Below, one piece after another: positions 36,996 to 46,591 of a stretch of 64,000 nt of DNA. Each line of letters starts with the position of its first letter. The stretch's first letter is position 1. The notes under the pieces were generated by a model. That model did no database searches, was not told the DNA's origin, and saw nothing but the letters and a program-made list of their open reading frames with translations. Position numbers and translations under genes: made by a program. The DNA lies in the NCBI RefSeq assembly GCF_001661075.1, contig NZ_CP014870.1, positions 3,430,501 through 3,494,500 of the forward strand. The letters run 5' to 3'. The DNA comes from Pseudomonas silesiensis. Its GTDB lineage: Bacteria > Pseudomonadota > Gammaproteobacteria > Pseudomonadales > Pseudomonadaceae.

Positions 36996-37556
36996 TCACT
37001 CTTTCTTGTGCTGCTCGACCCATTTTCCGTAGGCATTGATGAATTTCTGCAGGAACGGCTTGACCGTCTCGGACAACTTGCCCGCCTCGTCGAACGCCGA
37101 ACCGGCGCCGCTCAAGTAGGCTTCCGGCTGCTGCATGCAGGGTACATCGAGGAACACCATGGACTGGCGCAGGTGATGGTTTGCGCCGAATCCACCCACC
37201 GCACCCGGTGAAACGCTGATCACCGCGCCCGGCTTGCCGCCCCAGGCGCTCTGGCCATAGGGGCGCGAACCGACATCAATTGCGTTCTTCAACGGCGCCG
37301 GCACCGAACGGTTGTATTCGGGGGTCACGAACAGCAACGCGTCGGATGAGCTCACTAGTTGTCGGAAAGTGCTGTAGGCTGCCGGCGGTGAAGCGCCATC
37401 GATGTCTTCGTTGTAGAGCGGCAGGTCGCCGATTTCGATGATGTTCAGCTTGAGATTCGCCGGTGCCAGATCGGCCAGGGCCAAAGCGACCTTGCGATTG
37501 ATCGATTCCTTTCTCAAGCTGCCGACCAGTACGGCGATCGTATAGACATTGCTCAT
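36996..37556 (-). CDS. NADPH-dependent FMN reductase (chromate/quinone reductase-like)
   Basis: 186 residues with a flavodoxin-like fold. The FMN phosphate loop is GSLRKESINRK near the N-terminus, and the family motif is TPEYNRSVPAPLKNAID at about 80. Enzymes of this type (ChrR/YieF, ArsH relatives) reduce quinones, azo dyes or chromate with NAD(P)H. It neighbours the ars genes but is separated by a REP hairpin and lacks the longer N-terminus of ArsH, so a role in arsenic metabolism is uncertain. Confidence 0.88.
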   Translation of the reverse strand: MSNVYTIAVLVGSLRKESINRKVALALADLAPANLKLNIIEIGDLPLYNEDIDGASPPAAYSTFRQLVSSSDALLFVTPEYNRSVPAPLKNAIDVGSRPYGQSAWGGKPGAVISVSPGAVGGFGANHHLRQSMVFLDVPCMQQPEAYLSGAGSAFDEAGKLSETVKPFLQKFINAYGKWVEQHKKE

Positions 37557-37730
37557 GGAAGATTCTCGACTGTCCGATAGAAAGAGCTAGTAGTTATAGA
37601 TGACGATTCAAGCAGCGGGCGACTAAAAAACCGCCCCTGACTATTTTTTTCCAGCAGGAAAACTTACTTCGCCCAACCACGGTCTACCAACCCGCAAATT
37701 GAGTGATTTATCTCCAGAGGTTCTAAGCAG

Positions 37731-37991
37731 ATGGCAGCAGTACTCGTCGGTCAGTTCCATGCAAGAGACGCGGAAAAGCGCGTTTATCTAGTGCATGAGT
37801 TCCAGGACTCCACCCCGTCGGCAGACGGTCTTACCGGCTCGGTGCCTGTCACCACTTACAAGCTGGCCATTGGCGATCGGGTGAAAAAACTCGATGACAA
37901 CCAGTTTCTGCTGATTCAATCGGACGTGACTATCACCCGAGAACCTGACACCTATGTCGGCCAGCTGCCGGAACCCATCGCCGCCTCATAA
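37731..37991 (+). CDS. Small conserved hypothetical protein
   Basis: 86 residues from MAAVLVGQFHARDAEKRVYL. Beta-strand-rich with alternating pattern (TTYKLAIGDRVKKLDDNQFL, then LIQSDVTITRE), no signal peptide and no membrane segment. AGAGG lies 14 bases before the ATG. It stands alone between divergent and downstream regulators. I do not recognise the family; its look is that of a short Pseudomonas-specific protein. Confidence 0.65.
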   Translation: MAAVLVGQFHARDAEKRVYLVHEFQDSTPSADGLTGSVPVTTYKLAIGDRVKKLDDNQFLLIQSDVTITREPDTYVGQLPEPIAAS

Positions 37992-38079
37992 CCTGCCGTT
38001 ATGAGCAGAAGTCATATGCGCGTACTTGGGTTAGGATTCAGTCACTGACTCCCTCACCTGCCGAACATGGACTTCACGC

Positions 38080-38973
38080 ATGCGTTTACGTCATATCGAA
38101 GTGATCCAGGCGCTGTTGCAGACCGGTCACCTGGGCACCGCCGCCGAATGGCTGCAGTTGCCGGTGGCCGAGGTGGAACGCATTCTTCGCGATGCCGAGG
38201 ATCAGTTGGGCTTCATGCTGTTTTCCAGCGTGCGTGGACGCCTGCAGGCCACGCGCGAGGCACGGGCGTTGCAGGTGGAAATCGCCCATGTCTATGACGC
38301 GCTCGAGCCGGTCCAGCGCCTGGCCAGCAGCCTCAAGCAATATCAAGCCCCGCCCCTGCGCATCATCTGCACCCCGCCCTTGGCGCAGCAACTGTTGCCA
38401 CAAAGCATCGCGACGTTGCGCCGGCGCCTGCCCGACGCGCCTTGCAGCCTGCTGAGCCAACCCACCCGCGAGATCGTCCGAAGCCTGTTGCTGCGCGAAA
38501 GCGATTTGGGCCTGAGCCTGCACGATCCCGATCACGCCGACATCCATTGCCAGGTGATCGCCCAGGGTAAGCTCCAGCTGCTCGCCCCCCATGGCTGGCT
38601 GCAACCCAAACAGAAGTACATCTCGCTGCAAGACCTGGCGGGTCAATCGATGGTGGGGCTGGAAGGCCATGATCCGTTGAGCCCGGCGCTAGACCACAAA
38701 CTGCACGCGTTACGCCCGGCCCCGGTGGTCCATACCCGGGTGCAGACTCACCAGATGATGCGCAGCATGGTCGAGGCCGGCGAAGGCCTGGCGATCGTCG
38801 ACCCGTTTACGGCGCTCGGGGCCAGATCGACCGGGCTCGACGCTTGTCCGCTGGCGCCCGCGGTGCCGATCAGCCTCTATGCCCTGACCCTGAAAAACGG
38901 CGAACCCTCGCTGGCCGTTCAGGCATTACTGGACATCGTTACGGAACAAGCCGCGGCGATGCTAGTGAGCTGA
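38080..38973 (+). CDS. LysR-family transcriptional regulator
   Basis: 297 residues. The N-terminal helix-turn-helix (about 1-60) includes LRHIEVIQALLQTGHLGTAA and LGFMLFSSVRGRLQATREAR. The C-terminal effector domain has two periplasmic-binding-like lobes (from APPLRIICTPPLAQQLLPQS). The first helices are shorter in hydrophobic turns than usual but the pattern holds. Its target is unknown; lysine decarboxylase and the acetyltransferase face it from downstream, and the 3' end overlaps the acetyltransferase gene by 35 bases on the other strand. Confidence 0.88.
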   Translation: MRLRHIEVIQALLQTGHLGTAAEWLQLPVAEVERILRDAEDQLGFMLFSSVRGRLQATREARALQVEIAHVYDALEPVQRLASSLKQYQAPPLRIICTPPLAQQLLPQSIATLRRRLPDAPCSLLSQPTREIVRSLLLRESDLGLSLHDPDHADIHCQVIAQGKLQLLAPHGWLQPKQKYISLQDLAGQSMVGLEGHDPLSPALDHKLHALRPAPVVHTRVQTHQMMRSMVEAGEGLAIVDPFTALGARSTGLDACPLAPAVPISLYALTLKNGEPSLAVQALLDIVTEQAAAMLVS

Positions 38974-39571
38974 ACGGGTTTTCCAGCGGATTATCGAACA
39001 ATCGATACCAGAACAGCGCGACTTCGGCGGTGTTCGGGTCGATACCGCGATAGCGCAGATGATCGATCCCGCCCACCACGAAACCGCAGCGCTCATAGAG
39101 CCGACAGGCGCCCAGGTTATTGTTCTGGGTTTCGAGCATGATGCCCGGCAGTTTTTTCTTGCGACTCCAGAACTGCGCCACATCCAGCAGCGCCTTGGCC
39201 ACGCCATGACGACGGGCAGGCGCGTGCACCGCCAACTCATCGATATGGGCAAAGCCGTTCCAGTTGGTGCTCACCACCAGATGCCCCACCGGCTCGTCAT
39301 CGAGATAAGCCATGAAAATCTCGCTGTCGGTCGCCTCGCGGAAACTGCTGAACTCCTCGGGATCGATGCCGTAGCACTTGCGGTAAGGCGTGATGGGCGT
39401 CACCGGCCAGCGCTCAACCGGCTTGCCGATTTCGGCGGCGCCATAGGCCGCGACTTCAAAACTGAAATCACTGCCCCAGATATAAGCGGCGAAACCATCG
39501 TCGGCAACGCGCACCGACAGCCCTGGGTATTGCGGATTCATGACCGGTTGCATACTGGGAAAGGTCCTCAT
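38939..39571 (-). CDS. GNAT-family N-acetyltransferase
   Basis: About 210 residues. The acetyl-CoA binding core is visible as LAVHAPARRHGVAKALLDVA (motif A, with R/Q-x-x-G-x-A) and LETQNNNLGACRLYERCGF (motif B), as in RimI-type enzymes. The substrate is unknown. The ATG at 39571 overlaps the stop of the lysine decarboxylase gene (ATGA), which supports co-translation; later Met codons at 39553 and 39541 are possible. Coupling to ldcA suggests a polyamine or diamine acceptor such as cadaverine, which is an inference. Confidence 0.85.
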   Translation of the reverse strand: MRTFPSMQPVMNPQYPGLSVRVADDGFAAYIWGSDFSFEVAAYGAAEIGKPVERWPVTPITPYRKCYGIDPEEFSSFREATDSEIFMAYLDDEPVGHLVVSTNWNGFAHIDELAVHAPARRHGVAKALLDVAQFWSRKKKLPGIMLETQNNNLGACRLYERCGFVVGGIDHLRYRGIDPNTAEVALFWYRLFDNPLENPFSSLASPRLVP

Positions 39572-41823
39572 TCCTTGATGCAATCGACGGTGTAATGCCG
39601 TCCATTGCCCTCGTCTTCGTGTTGCAAGCCATGCACATCAACGACAAATCCCGGAAAACTGCTGTCAAACGTACGGGCAAATGCCAGGTAATCGATGATC
39701 GAGCGCGTCGATCCGGTAAAACGTTCGCCGGGCATGATCAACGGTATCCCCGGCGGGTACGGCACCAGCATCACAGCGGCGATCCGCCCGTCCAGGTCAT
39801 CGATCGACACCGCTTCCACGTCGCCTCGCACCAACTGATCATAGGCGTCGGATGGCTTTATGGCGACTTCCGGCAGCACGGTGTACATGCGCTTGAGATG
39901 TTTGGCCGTGGCGTTGCTACGGTAGCAGGCGTGCAACTGATCGCACAGATCGCGCAGGCCCATGCCTTGATAGCGCGCGACATTCGTTTGCGCCACGCAC
40001 GGCAGGCAGCTGGCGAGGCTGACATTGGCATCGTAGCTGCGCTTGAATTCCAGCAACTCGGTCAGCAGCGTGCTCCATTTGCCCTTGGTGATGCCCATGG
40101 AGAACAGCACCAGGAATGAATACAGCCCGGTCTTCTCGACGACCAGCCCACGCTCCCAGAGGAACTTGCTGACCACCGCCGCCGGAATCCCGCGCTCGCT
40201 GAGTGCGCCGCCTGCAGTCAGGCCCGGCATCACCAGGGTGACCTTGATCGGATCGAGCAGAACGTAGTCGTCGGTCACGCCGCCAAAACCGTGCCAGTCG
40301 GCGTCGGGTTGCAGCAACCAGTCTTCGGTGACGACACGGTCGATGCCTTCCACCGACGGTGGCTGCCAGATGGAAAACCACCAGTCATCCGCGGCAATGT
40401 GCTGCCGCAGATTGGCCAGGGCCCGCCGAAAACTCAGGGCCTCGTCGAACATTTCCTGCAACAGCGAACGTCCGGCCGGGCCCTCCATCATGGCCGAGGC
40501 AACATCCAGTGACGCGATGATGCTGTACTGCGGCGAGGTGGAGATGTGCATCATGAACGCTTCGTTGAAGCGATCCCGGTCCAGCTGCCGTGCGCCGCCG
40601 TCCTGGACGTGAATCATCGAGGCCTGGCTGAACGCGGCCAACAGCTTGTGGGTGGAATGGGTGGTGAACACCAGCGGGCTGTCTTCACTGCGGGAAGTGC
40701 CCATGCCGTAACGCCCGGCGAAAAATTCATGGAACGCCGCATAGGCGTACCAGGCCTCGTCGAAGTGCAAGACCTCGACGCTGTTGCCCAGGTTCTGCTT
40801 GATCAGCTCGGCGTTGTAACAGAGGCCGTCATAGGTGGAGTTGGTAATCACCGCGAGTTTGACTTTGGGCGCCCGGCCTTTGGTCAGCGGGCTGGCGTCG
40901 ATCTTGGCCTGGATCGATTCGCGACTGAATTCGCTCAACGGAATCGGGCCGATGATCCCCAGTTCGTTACGCTCCGGGCACAGGTACAGCGGAATGGCCC
41001 CGGTCATGATGATCGAATGCAGCACCGATTTGTGACAGTTGCGATCCACCAGCACCAGGTCATCCCGGGCGACCATCGAATGCCAGACGATCTTGTTGGC
41101 GGTCGAGGTGCCGTTGATGACGAAGAAGGTATGGTCGGCGCCGAAGTTGCGGGCGGCACGGGCCTCCGCTTCTGCCAGGGGGCCGGTGTGATCCAGCAGC
41201 GAACCCAGTTCCGGCACCGATACCGATAAATCCGAACGCAGGGTGTTTTCCCCGAAAAACTGGTGAAACGCCTGCCCGACCGGACTCTTGTGGTACGCCA
41301 CGCCACCGCCATGTCCGGGGGTGTGCCAGGAATAATTGGAGTCGGCGGTGTGTTGCACCAGGGCTTTGAAGAAGGGTGGCAGCAGACCGTCGAGGTATTT
41401 GCGCGCGGCGCGGGCCACTTGGCGGGCGAGGAATGGCACGGTGTCTTCGAACAGGTACAGAATGCCGCGCAGTTGATTGAGTTCAGCCATGGCGTCGGCC
41501 GGGGCGTTTTCCAGGGTAACCTGTTCGCCCAGGGCGAAAATCGGCAGGTCCGGCGCACGCACCCGCGCCAGGCCGATCAGCTCGGCCATGTTGTGCAGCA
41601 GGTGCGAGCCAGTGCTGGCGTCCTCGGCGGCGATCAACATGCACGAGAGACCGTGATGGGTCGAGGCGACGAGGCGCCCCTCGGTGTAATTGGCCGCCGA
41701 AACGATGCTGAAGCCTTCCTGCTCCAGCTCCCGGGCGATGCCCCGCACACGATCACCGGCGACGGTGTCGGCCTTGATGTCGCGATGAACGATCAGGACC
41801 GGGAATTTCAAATCTTTATACAT
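39568..41823 (-). CDS. ldcA: Lysine decarboxylase (Orn/Lys/Arg decarboxylase family)
   Basis: 751 residues, the length and start (MYKDLKFPVLIVHRDIKAD) I remember for P. aeruginosa LdcA (PA1818). An N-terminal response-regulator-like wing domain is followed by the PLP fold with HTPGHGGG at 167-174, the cofactor Asp in HFDEAWYAYA and the Schiff-base lysine K393 in THSTHKLLAAF. It converts lysine to cadaverine with release of CO2, feeding lysine catabolism. In P. aeruginosa the gene answers to ArgR and lysine; no operator was identified here. Confidence 0.93.
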   Translation of the reverse strand: MYKDLKFPVLIVHRDIKADTVAGDRVRGIARELEQEGFSIVSAANYTEGRLVASTHHGLSCMLIAAEDASTGSHLLHNMAELIGLARVRAPDLPIFALGEQVTLENAPADAMAELNQLRGILYLFEDTVPFLARQVARAARKYLDGLLPPFFKALVQHTADSNYSWHTPGHGGGVAYHKSPVGQAFHQFFGENTLRSDLSVSVPELGSLLDHTGPLAEAEARAARNFGADHTFFVINGTSTANKIVWHSMVARDDLVLVDRNCHKSVLHSIIMTGAIPLYLCPERNELGIIGPIPLSEFSRESIQAKIDASPLTKGRAPKVKLAVITNSTYDGLCYNAELIKQNLGNSVEVLHFDEAWYAYAAFHEFFAGRYGMGTSRSEDSPLVFTTHSTHKLLAAFSQASMIHVQDGGARQLDRDRFNEAFMMHISTSPQYSIIASLDVASAMMEGPAGRSLLQEMFDEALSFRRALANLRQHIAADDWWFSIWQPPSVEGIDRVVTEDWLLQPDADWHGFGGVTDDYVLLDPIKVTLVMPGLTAGGALSERGIPAAVVSKFLWERGLVVEKTGLYSFLVLFSMGITKGKWSTLLTELLEFKRSYDANVSLASCLPCVAQTNVARYQGMGLRDLCDQLHACYRSNATAKHLKRMYTVLPEVAIKPSDAYDQLVRGDVEAVSIDDLDGRIAAVMLVPYPPGIPLIMPGERFTGSTRSIIDYLAFARTFDSSFPGFVVDVHGLQHEDEGNGRHYTVDCIKE

Positions 41824-41955
41824 GAGGCTCAGTGTCCTGAGGCGGCGGGCCGTGGCCTGCCAATCACCTCAGGGTAGAGGGTTCGAGCGCTGGTGGCGAG
41901 GGGGATGCCCTGAAATGGGTCATCGGGCTCCGCAGGCTATCAAGTTCAACAGATT

Positions 41956-42000
41956 GCAGCCTCGTTTCACCGTAGAAGCTGTCGAGTGAAACGAAGCTGC
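41956..42000. repeat. Short inverted repeat (non-REP type)
   Basis: GCAGCCTCGTTTCAC (41956-41970) and GTGAAACGAAGCTGC (41986-42000) form a 15-base stem with one mismatch around CGTAGAAGCTGTCGA. I recall similar short palindromes between genes in fluorescent pseudomonads. It lies downstream of dnaQ on the minus strand. Confidence 0.7.
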
Positions 42001-42025
42001 GATCTTTTCGGGCCCTGCGCCCCGC

Positions 42026-42784
42026 CTACGCCTGCGCCTTGGCCTCCGCCAGTTGCTGCCACAACGACGGCGCCCCGGCGGACTTGGCGATGGCTTCGAG
42101 ACGCGCAATGTGCTGGGCCAGGTCGTCTTCACTGGCGGGAATGATGCGCGTCGGTTGACGGTCGGCCGGCAAGCGGCGGATTTCAGTGGCCGAGTTGTCC
42201 GCGCCTTCGCCGGAACCGTTGCCATCGGACGCGTTACCGGCCAAGGACAGGCTGGTCTGGCCGCCGGTCATGGTCAGGTAGACGTCGGCAAGGATCTCGG
42301 AGTCGAGCAATGCGCCGTGCAGTTCACGGCCGGAGTTATCGACGCCATAGCGTTTGCACAAGGCATCGAGACTGTTGCGCTGCCCGGGGTGACGCTCCCG
42401 GGCCATCATCAAGGTATCGAGGATCGAGCAGTGTTGCGTGATGTCCGCGCGATCGTGCTGCCCCATCAGGGCGAATTCGTTGTTGATGAAGCCAACGTCG
42501 AACGCCGCGTTATGGATGATCAGCTGCGCGCCCTTGATGAACTCGAAGAACTCGTCGGCGACTTCGGTGAAACGCGGCTTGCCCACCAGGAATTCGTTGG
42601 TGATGCCGTGGACGCCGATGGCGCCTTCATCACTTTCGCGATCCGGTTGCAGGTAAACGTGGAAATGCCGGCCGGTCAGGCGCCGACCGATCAACTCGAC
42701 ACAACCGATTTCGATAATCCGGTGGCCGTCGGTCACCGGCATGCCGGTGGTTTCGGTATCGAGTACAACGGATCTGGTGGCCAT
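42026..42784 (-). CDS. dnaQ: DNA polymerase III epsilon subunit (proofreading exonuclease)
   Basis: 252 residues, normal for the family. The DEDD exonuclease motifs are VVLDTETTGM (ExoI, Asp and Glu), HNAAFDVGFINNE (ExoII) and HGALLDSEILADV (ExoIII with His and Asp). The C-terminal tail is the segment that binds the alpha subunit. It removes mispaired 3' nucleotides during replication. It lies 140 bases downstream of rnhA on the same strand, the usual rnhA-dnaQ pairing. Confidence 0.97.
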   Translation of the reverse strand: MATRSVVLDTETTGMPVTDGHRIIEIGCVELIGRRLTGRHFHVYLQPDRESDEGAIGVHGITNEFLVGKPRFTEVADEFFEFIKGAQLIIHNAAFDVGFINNEFALMGQHDRADITQHCSILDTLMMARERHPGQRNSLDALCKRYGVDNSGRELHGALLDSEILADVYLTMTGGQTSLSLAGNASDGNGSGEGADNSATEIRRLPADRQPTRIIPASEDDLAQHIARLEAIAKSAGAPSLWQQLAEAKAQA

Positions 42785-42924
42785 CAGTGCTCAGCTCTCA
42801 ACGGGTCGTTCTTGCAAAAGCGGCGATGTTAGCACGCTCGGCGGGGTCTTTCAGGTACACCGTATTGCCCCCATTCGACTTGCTCGCGAATGGCCGCGAC
42901 GCGGTGTACCGCGTGGAATCGGAA

Positions 42925-43380
42925 TCAGGCCTGCTTGTACCCGCGCACTTCATCCACCCCTCGGTTGGCCAGCTGGTCGGCCCGTTCGTTGCCATGGTGG
43001 CCAATGTGGCCGCGCACCCATTTCCAGGTGACGTTGTGCCGGTTGACCTGCTCATCCAGCAGCTTCCACAGATCGGCATTCTTTACCGGTTCCTTCGCCG
43101 CCGTCTTCCAGCCGCGCTTCTTCCAGTTGTCCATCCACTCGTTGATGCCTTTCATCACGTACTGGGAGTCGGTGACCAGCAGCACGTCGCAGGAACGCTT
43201 GAGTTCCTCCAGGCCGCGGATCGCGCCCATCAGCTCCATGCGATTGTTGGTGGTGTTGGCTTCGCCGCCCCAGAGTTCTTTTTCTACGCCCTTGCACACC
43301 AGCAATGCGCCCCAGCCGCCAGGGCCAGGATTGCCTTTGCAGGCGCCGTCGGTGAAGAGTTCTACGCTATCGCTGCTCAT
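42925..43380 (-). CDS. rnhA: Ribonuclease HI
   Basis: 151 residues. Catalytic Asp10 in [18 protein letters not shown], Glu in [10 protein letters not shown] and Asp in [13 protein letters not shown], with the basic protrusion [16 protein letters not shown]. It degrades the RNA strand of RNA-DNA hybrids. Followed by dnaQ and preceded by the methyltransferase gene (91-base gap) on the same strand. Confidence 0.97.
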   Translation of the reverse strand: MSSDSVELFTDGACKGNPGPGGWGALLVCKGVEKELWGGEANTTNNRMELMGAIRGLEELKRSCDVLLVTDSQYVMKGINEWMDNWKKRGWKTAAKEPVKNADLWKLLDEQVNRHNVTWKWVRGHIGHHGNERADQLANRGVDEVRGYKQA

Positions 43381-43471
43381 GCCAATCTATCCAGAAAATG
43401 CGGTGGCTCGCCGATCCAGGACCGACGATGCCCGAGGCCGGGGTACACCCGGCCGGGAATATGAATGTGTA

Positions 43472-44230
43472 TTACGGTTCGAGGCGCCGACGGTTGACCT
43501 TGGCCATCGGCAACGGAATCAGCTTGCCCATCGGTTCCCGTCGCTCCTGACGCAGCGGCCGCAGGCCCACCACGATCTTGCGCGCGACCAGTAGATAAAA
43601 GCCGCCACCCGATAGTTGCCAGTCACCGGCCCTGCGCTCCCAGCCGGCCAGGCGGGTCTGCCAGGCGGGGGACGCCAGCGGCGGACGATAGCACCCGAAG
43701 CGGCGTTTCTCCAGCGCAAAGCCCAGCAGATTCAGCCAGTCGCCGACCCTGGATGGGGAAATGCAGCGCGCCTTGCGCAAGCCATCGTGAGCGAATATAT
43801 GGCGCAAGCCCCAGGTGCTCCAGGGGTTGATCCCGATGATCAACAGATGACCGCCGGGGCGCACGCTACTGGCGGCTTCGCGCAGCAAACCGTGAGGCGA
43901 CAGGCAGAAATCCAGCCCGTGTTGCAGCACCACCACATCGGCGGCGTGCTCGCTCAATGGCCAGGCCTGCTCTTCGCAGACGATCTCGACACCCGGCAAT
44001 GGCGCGCCGAGTCGCACATTGCGTTGCACTTGCGGCGCCGACGGCGGTGTCTGGGCCGACGGTCCGTAATGCACCAGGTAGCCGCCGAAGAAGCGCCCCA
44101 GCTCGTCTTCGAGCATGTGGCGCTCTTCGTCCAGCAGAAATTGCCCGATGGGGCCGGACAGCCATTCACGGGCCGCGCTGATCAACGTCAGCCACTCAGG
44201 ATCGGCCTGAGCGAACGCTTTATCGGTCAT
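43472..44230 (-). CDS. SAM-dependent methyltransferase (YafS-like)
   Basis: 252 residues with a class I methyltransferase core: an acidic loop after strand 2 (GVEIVCEE), [20 protein letters not shown] (strand 4 and following helix) and [18 protein letters not shown]. The classical GxGxG of motif I is not obvious, so SAM binding is somewhat atypical. Homologues sit between gloB and rnhA in enterobacteria and P. aeruginosa (PA1814). Substrate unknown. Divergent from gloB with 66 bases between starts. Confidence 0.85.
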   Translation of the reverse strand: MTDKAFAQADPEWLTLISAAREWLSGPIGQFLLDEERHMLEDELGRFFGGYLVHYGPSAQTPPSAPQVQRNVRLGAPLPGVEIVCEEQAWPLSEHAADVVVLQHGLDFCLSPHGLLREAASSVRPGGHLLIIGINPWSTWGLRHIFAHDGLRKARCISPSRVGDWLNLLGFALEKRRFGCYRPPLASPAWQTRLAGWERRAGDWQLSGGGFYLLVARKIVVGLRPLRQERREPMGKLIPLPMAKVNRRRLEP

Positions 44231-44296
44231 TGCATTTCTCCAACGCGCCAGGAAGTTCTAAGATGCGCCATTGTTTTCCGCTTGGCGAATCCGACG

Positions 44297-45064
44297 ATGA
44301 TACAGATCAGTGCCCTCTGCGCCTTCACCGACAACTACATCTGGTTGTTACAAGACCCCCACACCCGGCGCTGTGCGGTCGTCGATCCGGGGGATGCCGC
44401 GCCGGTCCAGGTCTGGCTCGCGGCGCATCCGGAATGGGTATTGAGCGATATTCTGATCACTCACCATCATCATGACCATGTCGGCGGCGTCGAGCAGCTT
44501 AAAAAAGCGACAGGCGCGACCGTCCATGGCCCGGCCAGTGAAAACATCCCCGCCCGGGACGTCGCCCTCAAGGACAACGACCGCTTCAGCGTGCTGGGCT
44601 GCGAGTTCGAGGCCATCGCGATCCCCGGTCATACGCTGGGCCACATTGCCTTGTATCACCCGGGCCTGCTGTTTTGCGGTGACACCCTGTTCGCCGCCGG
44701 ATGCGGGCGCCTGTTCGAAGGCACGCCTGAGCAAATGCACAGCTCGCTGACACGCCTGGCGGCCCTTCCCGAGGATACGCGCGTTTACTGCGGTCATGAA
44801 TACACCCTGAGCAATCTGCGCTTCGCCATCGCGGTCGAACCGGGCAACCCCTACATCGCCGAACGGCTGGCAATCGTTACTGAACAACGGGAAGCAGGGA
44901 TCATCACGCTACCGTCGACACTGGCCCTGGAAAAGCTCACCAATCCGTTTTTACGCACCGGGGAAACATCCGTTAAAGAAAAAGTGGACGAACGGAATGG
45001 AACCCATAACCGGGCTCCGAGTGCGGTCTTTGCTGCTCTTCGTGCCTGGAAAGATAAGTTCTAA
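44297..45064 (+). CDS. gloB: Hydroxyacylglutathione hydrolase (glyoxalase II)
   Basis: 255 residues, the family length. The metallo-beta-lactamase signature [10 protein letters not shown] is near residue 55, followed by [10 protein letters not shown] and [17 protein letters not shown]. The end motif [13 protein letters not shown] and the C-terminal basic residues bind glutathione. It hydrolyses S-lactoylglutathione in methylglyoxal detoxification. The ATG at 44297 matches the usual MIQISAL start; the longer open frame upstream is antisense to the methyltransferase gene. Confidence 0.96.
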   Translation: MIQISALCAFTDNYIWLLQDPHTRRCAVVDPGDAAPVQVWLAAHPEWVLSDILITHHHHDHVGGVEQLKKATGATVHGPASENIPARDVALKDNDRFSVLGCEFEAIAIPGHTLGHIALYHPGLLFCGDTLFAAGCGRLFEGTPEQMHSSLTRLAALPEDTRVYCGHEYTLSNLRFAIAVEPGNPYIAERLAIVTEQREAGIITLPSTLALEKLTNPFLRTGETSVKEKVDERNGTHNRAPSAVFAALRAWKDKF

Positions 45065-45098
45065 GCCGCCTTGCCGATGGTACAAAAATTCTGAATGG

Positions 45099-45127
45099 TT
45101 GACCTGGGGGGGTACGCTTTCTAGAAT
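45099..45127 (+). promoter_or_regulatory. Sigma-70-type promoter upstream of mltD
   Basis: TTGACC (45099-45104) and TAGAAT (45122-45127) are separated by exactly 17 bases. The -10 box lies 37 bases before the mltD ATG, and no other gene intervenes. Confidence 0.65.
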
Positions 45128-45163
45128 CGCCCGACATTTTTGCCCGGAACTTACTTCCAGCCA

Positions 45164-46591
45164 ATGTCGTCATCCATTCGTAAAGCCATCAATAAAGACG
45201 CATTGACCCGCCTGGCTCAAGCCATCGCGGTGGCTGTGTCCGCCACGCTGGCGGGCTGTTCCAGCCATGTGCCGCAGACCGACGCGACACACGTTCCGAA
45301 CCTCGCCGCTCGAGCCAAGCCAAAACCTGTGCTGCTCAGCGTGAAACCGACCCCGGAAATACCCCAGGATGTCTGGGAGCGCATGCGCCAGGGCTTCCAG
45401 CTGCAGGACACCGTCGGCGTCAACCCGCGCATCGAGCAACAGCGCCTGTGGTTCGCCAGCAACCCGTCGTTCCTCGAGAACGCCGGCGAGCGCGGCAGCC
45501 TGTACATCCATTACATCGTCGAACGCCTCGAAGAACGCAACATGCCGCTGGAGCTGGCGCTGCTGCCGGTGATTGAAAGCGCCTATAACCCGATGGCCTA
45601 TTCCCGGGCCAACGCGGTGGGTCTGTGGCAATTCATCCCGTCCACCGGCCGCTACTTCAACCTGCGCCAGACGCGCTTCTACGATGGTCGGCGCGATATC
45701 ACCGCCTCGACTACCGCAGCGATGGATTACCTGACCCGCCTGCATGACATGTTCAACGGTGACTGGTTGCTGGCCCTGGCCGCCTACAATGCCGGTGAAG
45801 GCACCGTCAGCCGGGCCATCGAACGCAACGAAAAGCTTGGGCTGCCGACCGATTACTGGAACCTGCCACTTCCGGCGGAAACCCAGGCCTACGTGCCAAA
45901 GCTGCTGGCCCTGTCGCAAGTGGTGCTCGCGCCGGATGCCTATGGGGTGAACCTCAACCCGATCGCCAACGAACCCTACTTCCAGGTCGTCGAAATCAAC
46001 CAGCGCATGGACCTGTCCAAGGTTGCCGCGGTGGCCAACATCGACGAAGACGAACTGTTCCAGCTCAACCCCGCGTTCAAACAACGCACCACCATCGATG
46101 GCCCCCAGCATTTGCTGGTGCCGACGTCCAAGGCGCAGCTGCTGACCACCAGCCTGTCGACCATGCGGCCTGAAGAGTTGATCAGCAAGAAGCCGCTCAA
46201 GCCGGTCTTCGAGGGTGCCGACAGCCCCGCCGTGGCCGGCGTCAAGCGTTCCTACCGGGTCAAGCGCGGCGACAACCTGGGCACCATCGCCAAGGCCAAC
46301 AACGTCGACGTCAAGGACCTGCAGCGCTGGAACAGGCTGACCGGCAAGAATCTCAAGGCCGGCCAGACCCTCGTCATGCAGGACACCACCAAGCGCTCCG
46401 GGCGCGTCAACACCGTGGTGGCGGCCACCAGCAAGAAGCAGCAGACCCGGTACAAGGTCAAGCAAGGCGATTCGCTGTACATGGTGGCCAAACGTTTCAA
46501 CGTTGAAATGCAGCACCTCAAGCGCTGGAACCCCCGGATTGGTCAGGCGCTGAAGCCCGGCCAGATGTTGACGGTGGCTTCGCCGCGTTAA
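45164..46591 (+). CDS. mltD: Membrane-bound lytic murein transglycosylase D
   Basis: 475 residues, a lipoprotein with lipobox LAGC (C32). The SLT domain holds the catalytic E138 (LLPVIESAYNPMAYS) and the AVGLWQFIPSTGRYF and LALAAYNAGEGTVSRAI motifs of family 1D. Two LysM domains follow at the C-terminus (YRVKRGDNLGTIAKANNVD and YKVKQGDSLYMVAKRFNVE). It cleaves glycan strands of peptidoglycan from the outer membrane side. The family can have more LysM copies; two is within range. Met at 45164 is preferred to one eight codons earlier for lipoprotein signal length. Confidence 0.95.
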   Translation: MSSSIRKAINKDALTRLAQAIAVAVSATLAGCSSHVPQTDATHVPNLAARAKPKPVLLSVKPTPEIPQDVWERMRQGFQLQDTVGVNPRIEQQRLWFASNPSFLENAGERGSLYIHYIVERLEERNMPLELALLPVIESAYNPMAYSRANAVGLWQFIPSTGRYFNLRQTRFYDGRRDITASTTAAMDYLTRLHDMFNGDWLLALAAYNAGEGTVSRAIERNEKLGLPTDYWNLPLPAETQAYVPKLLALSQVVLAPDAYGVNLNPIANEPYFQVVEINQRMDLSKVAAVANIDEDELFQLNPAFKQRTTIDGPQHLLVPTSKAQLLTTSLSTMRPEELISKKPLKPVFEGADSPAVAGVKRSYRVKRGDNLGTIAKANNVDVKDLQRWNRLTGKNLKAGQTLVMQDTTKRSGRVNTVVAATSKKQQTRYKVKQGDSLYMVAKRFNVEMQHLKRWNPRIGQALKPGQMLTVASPR

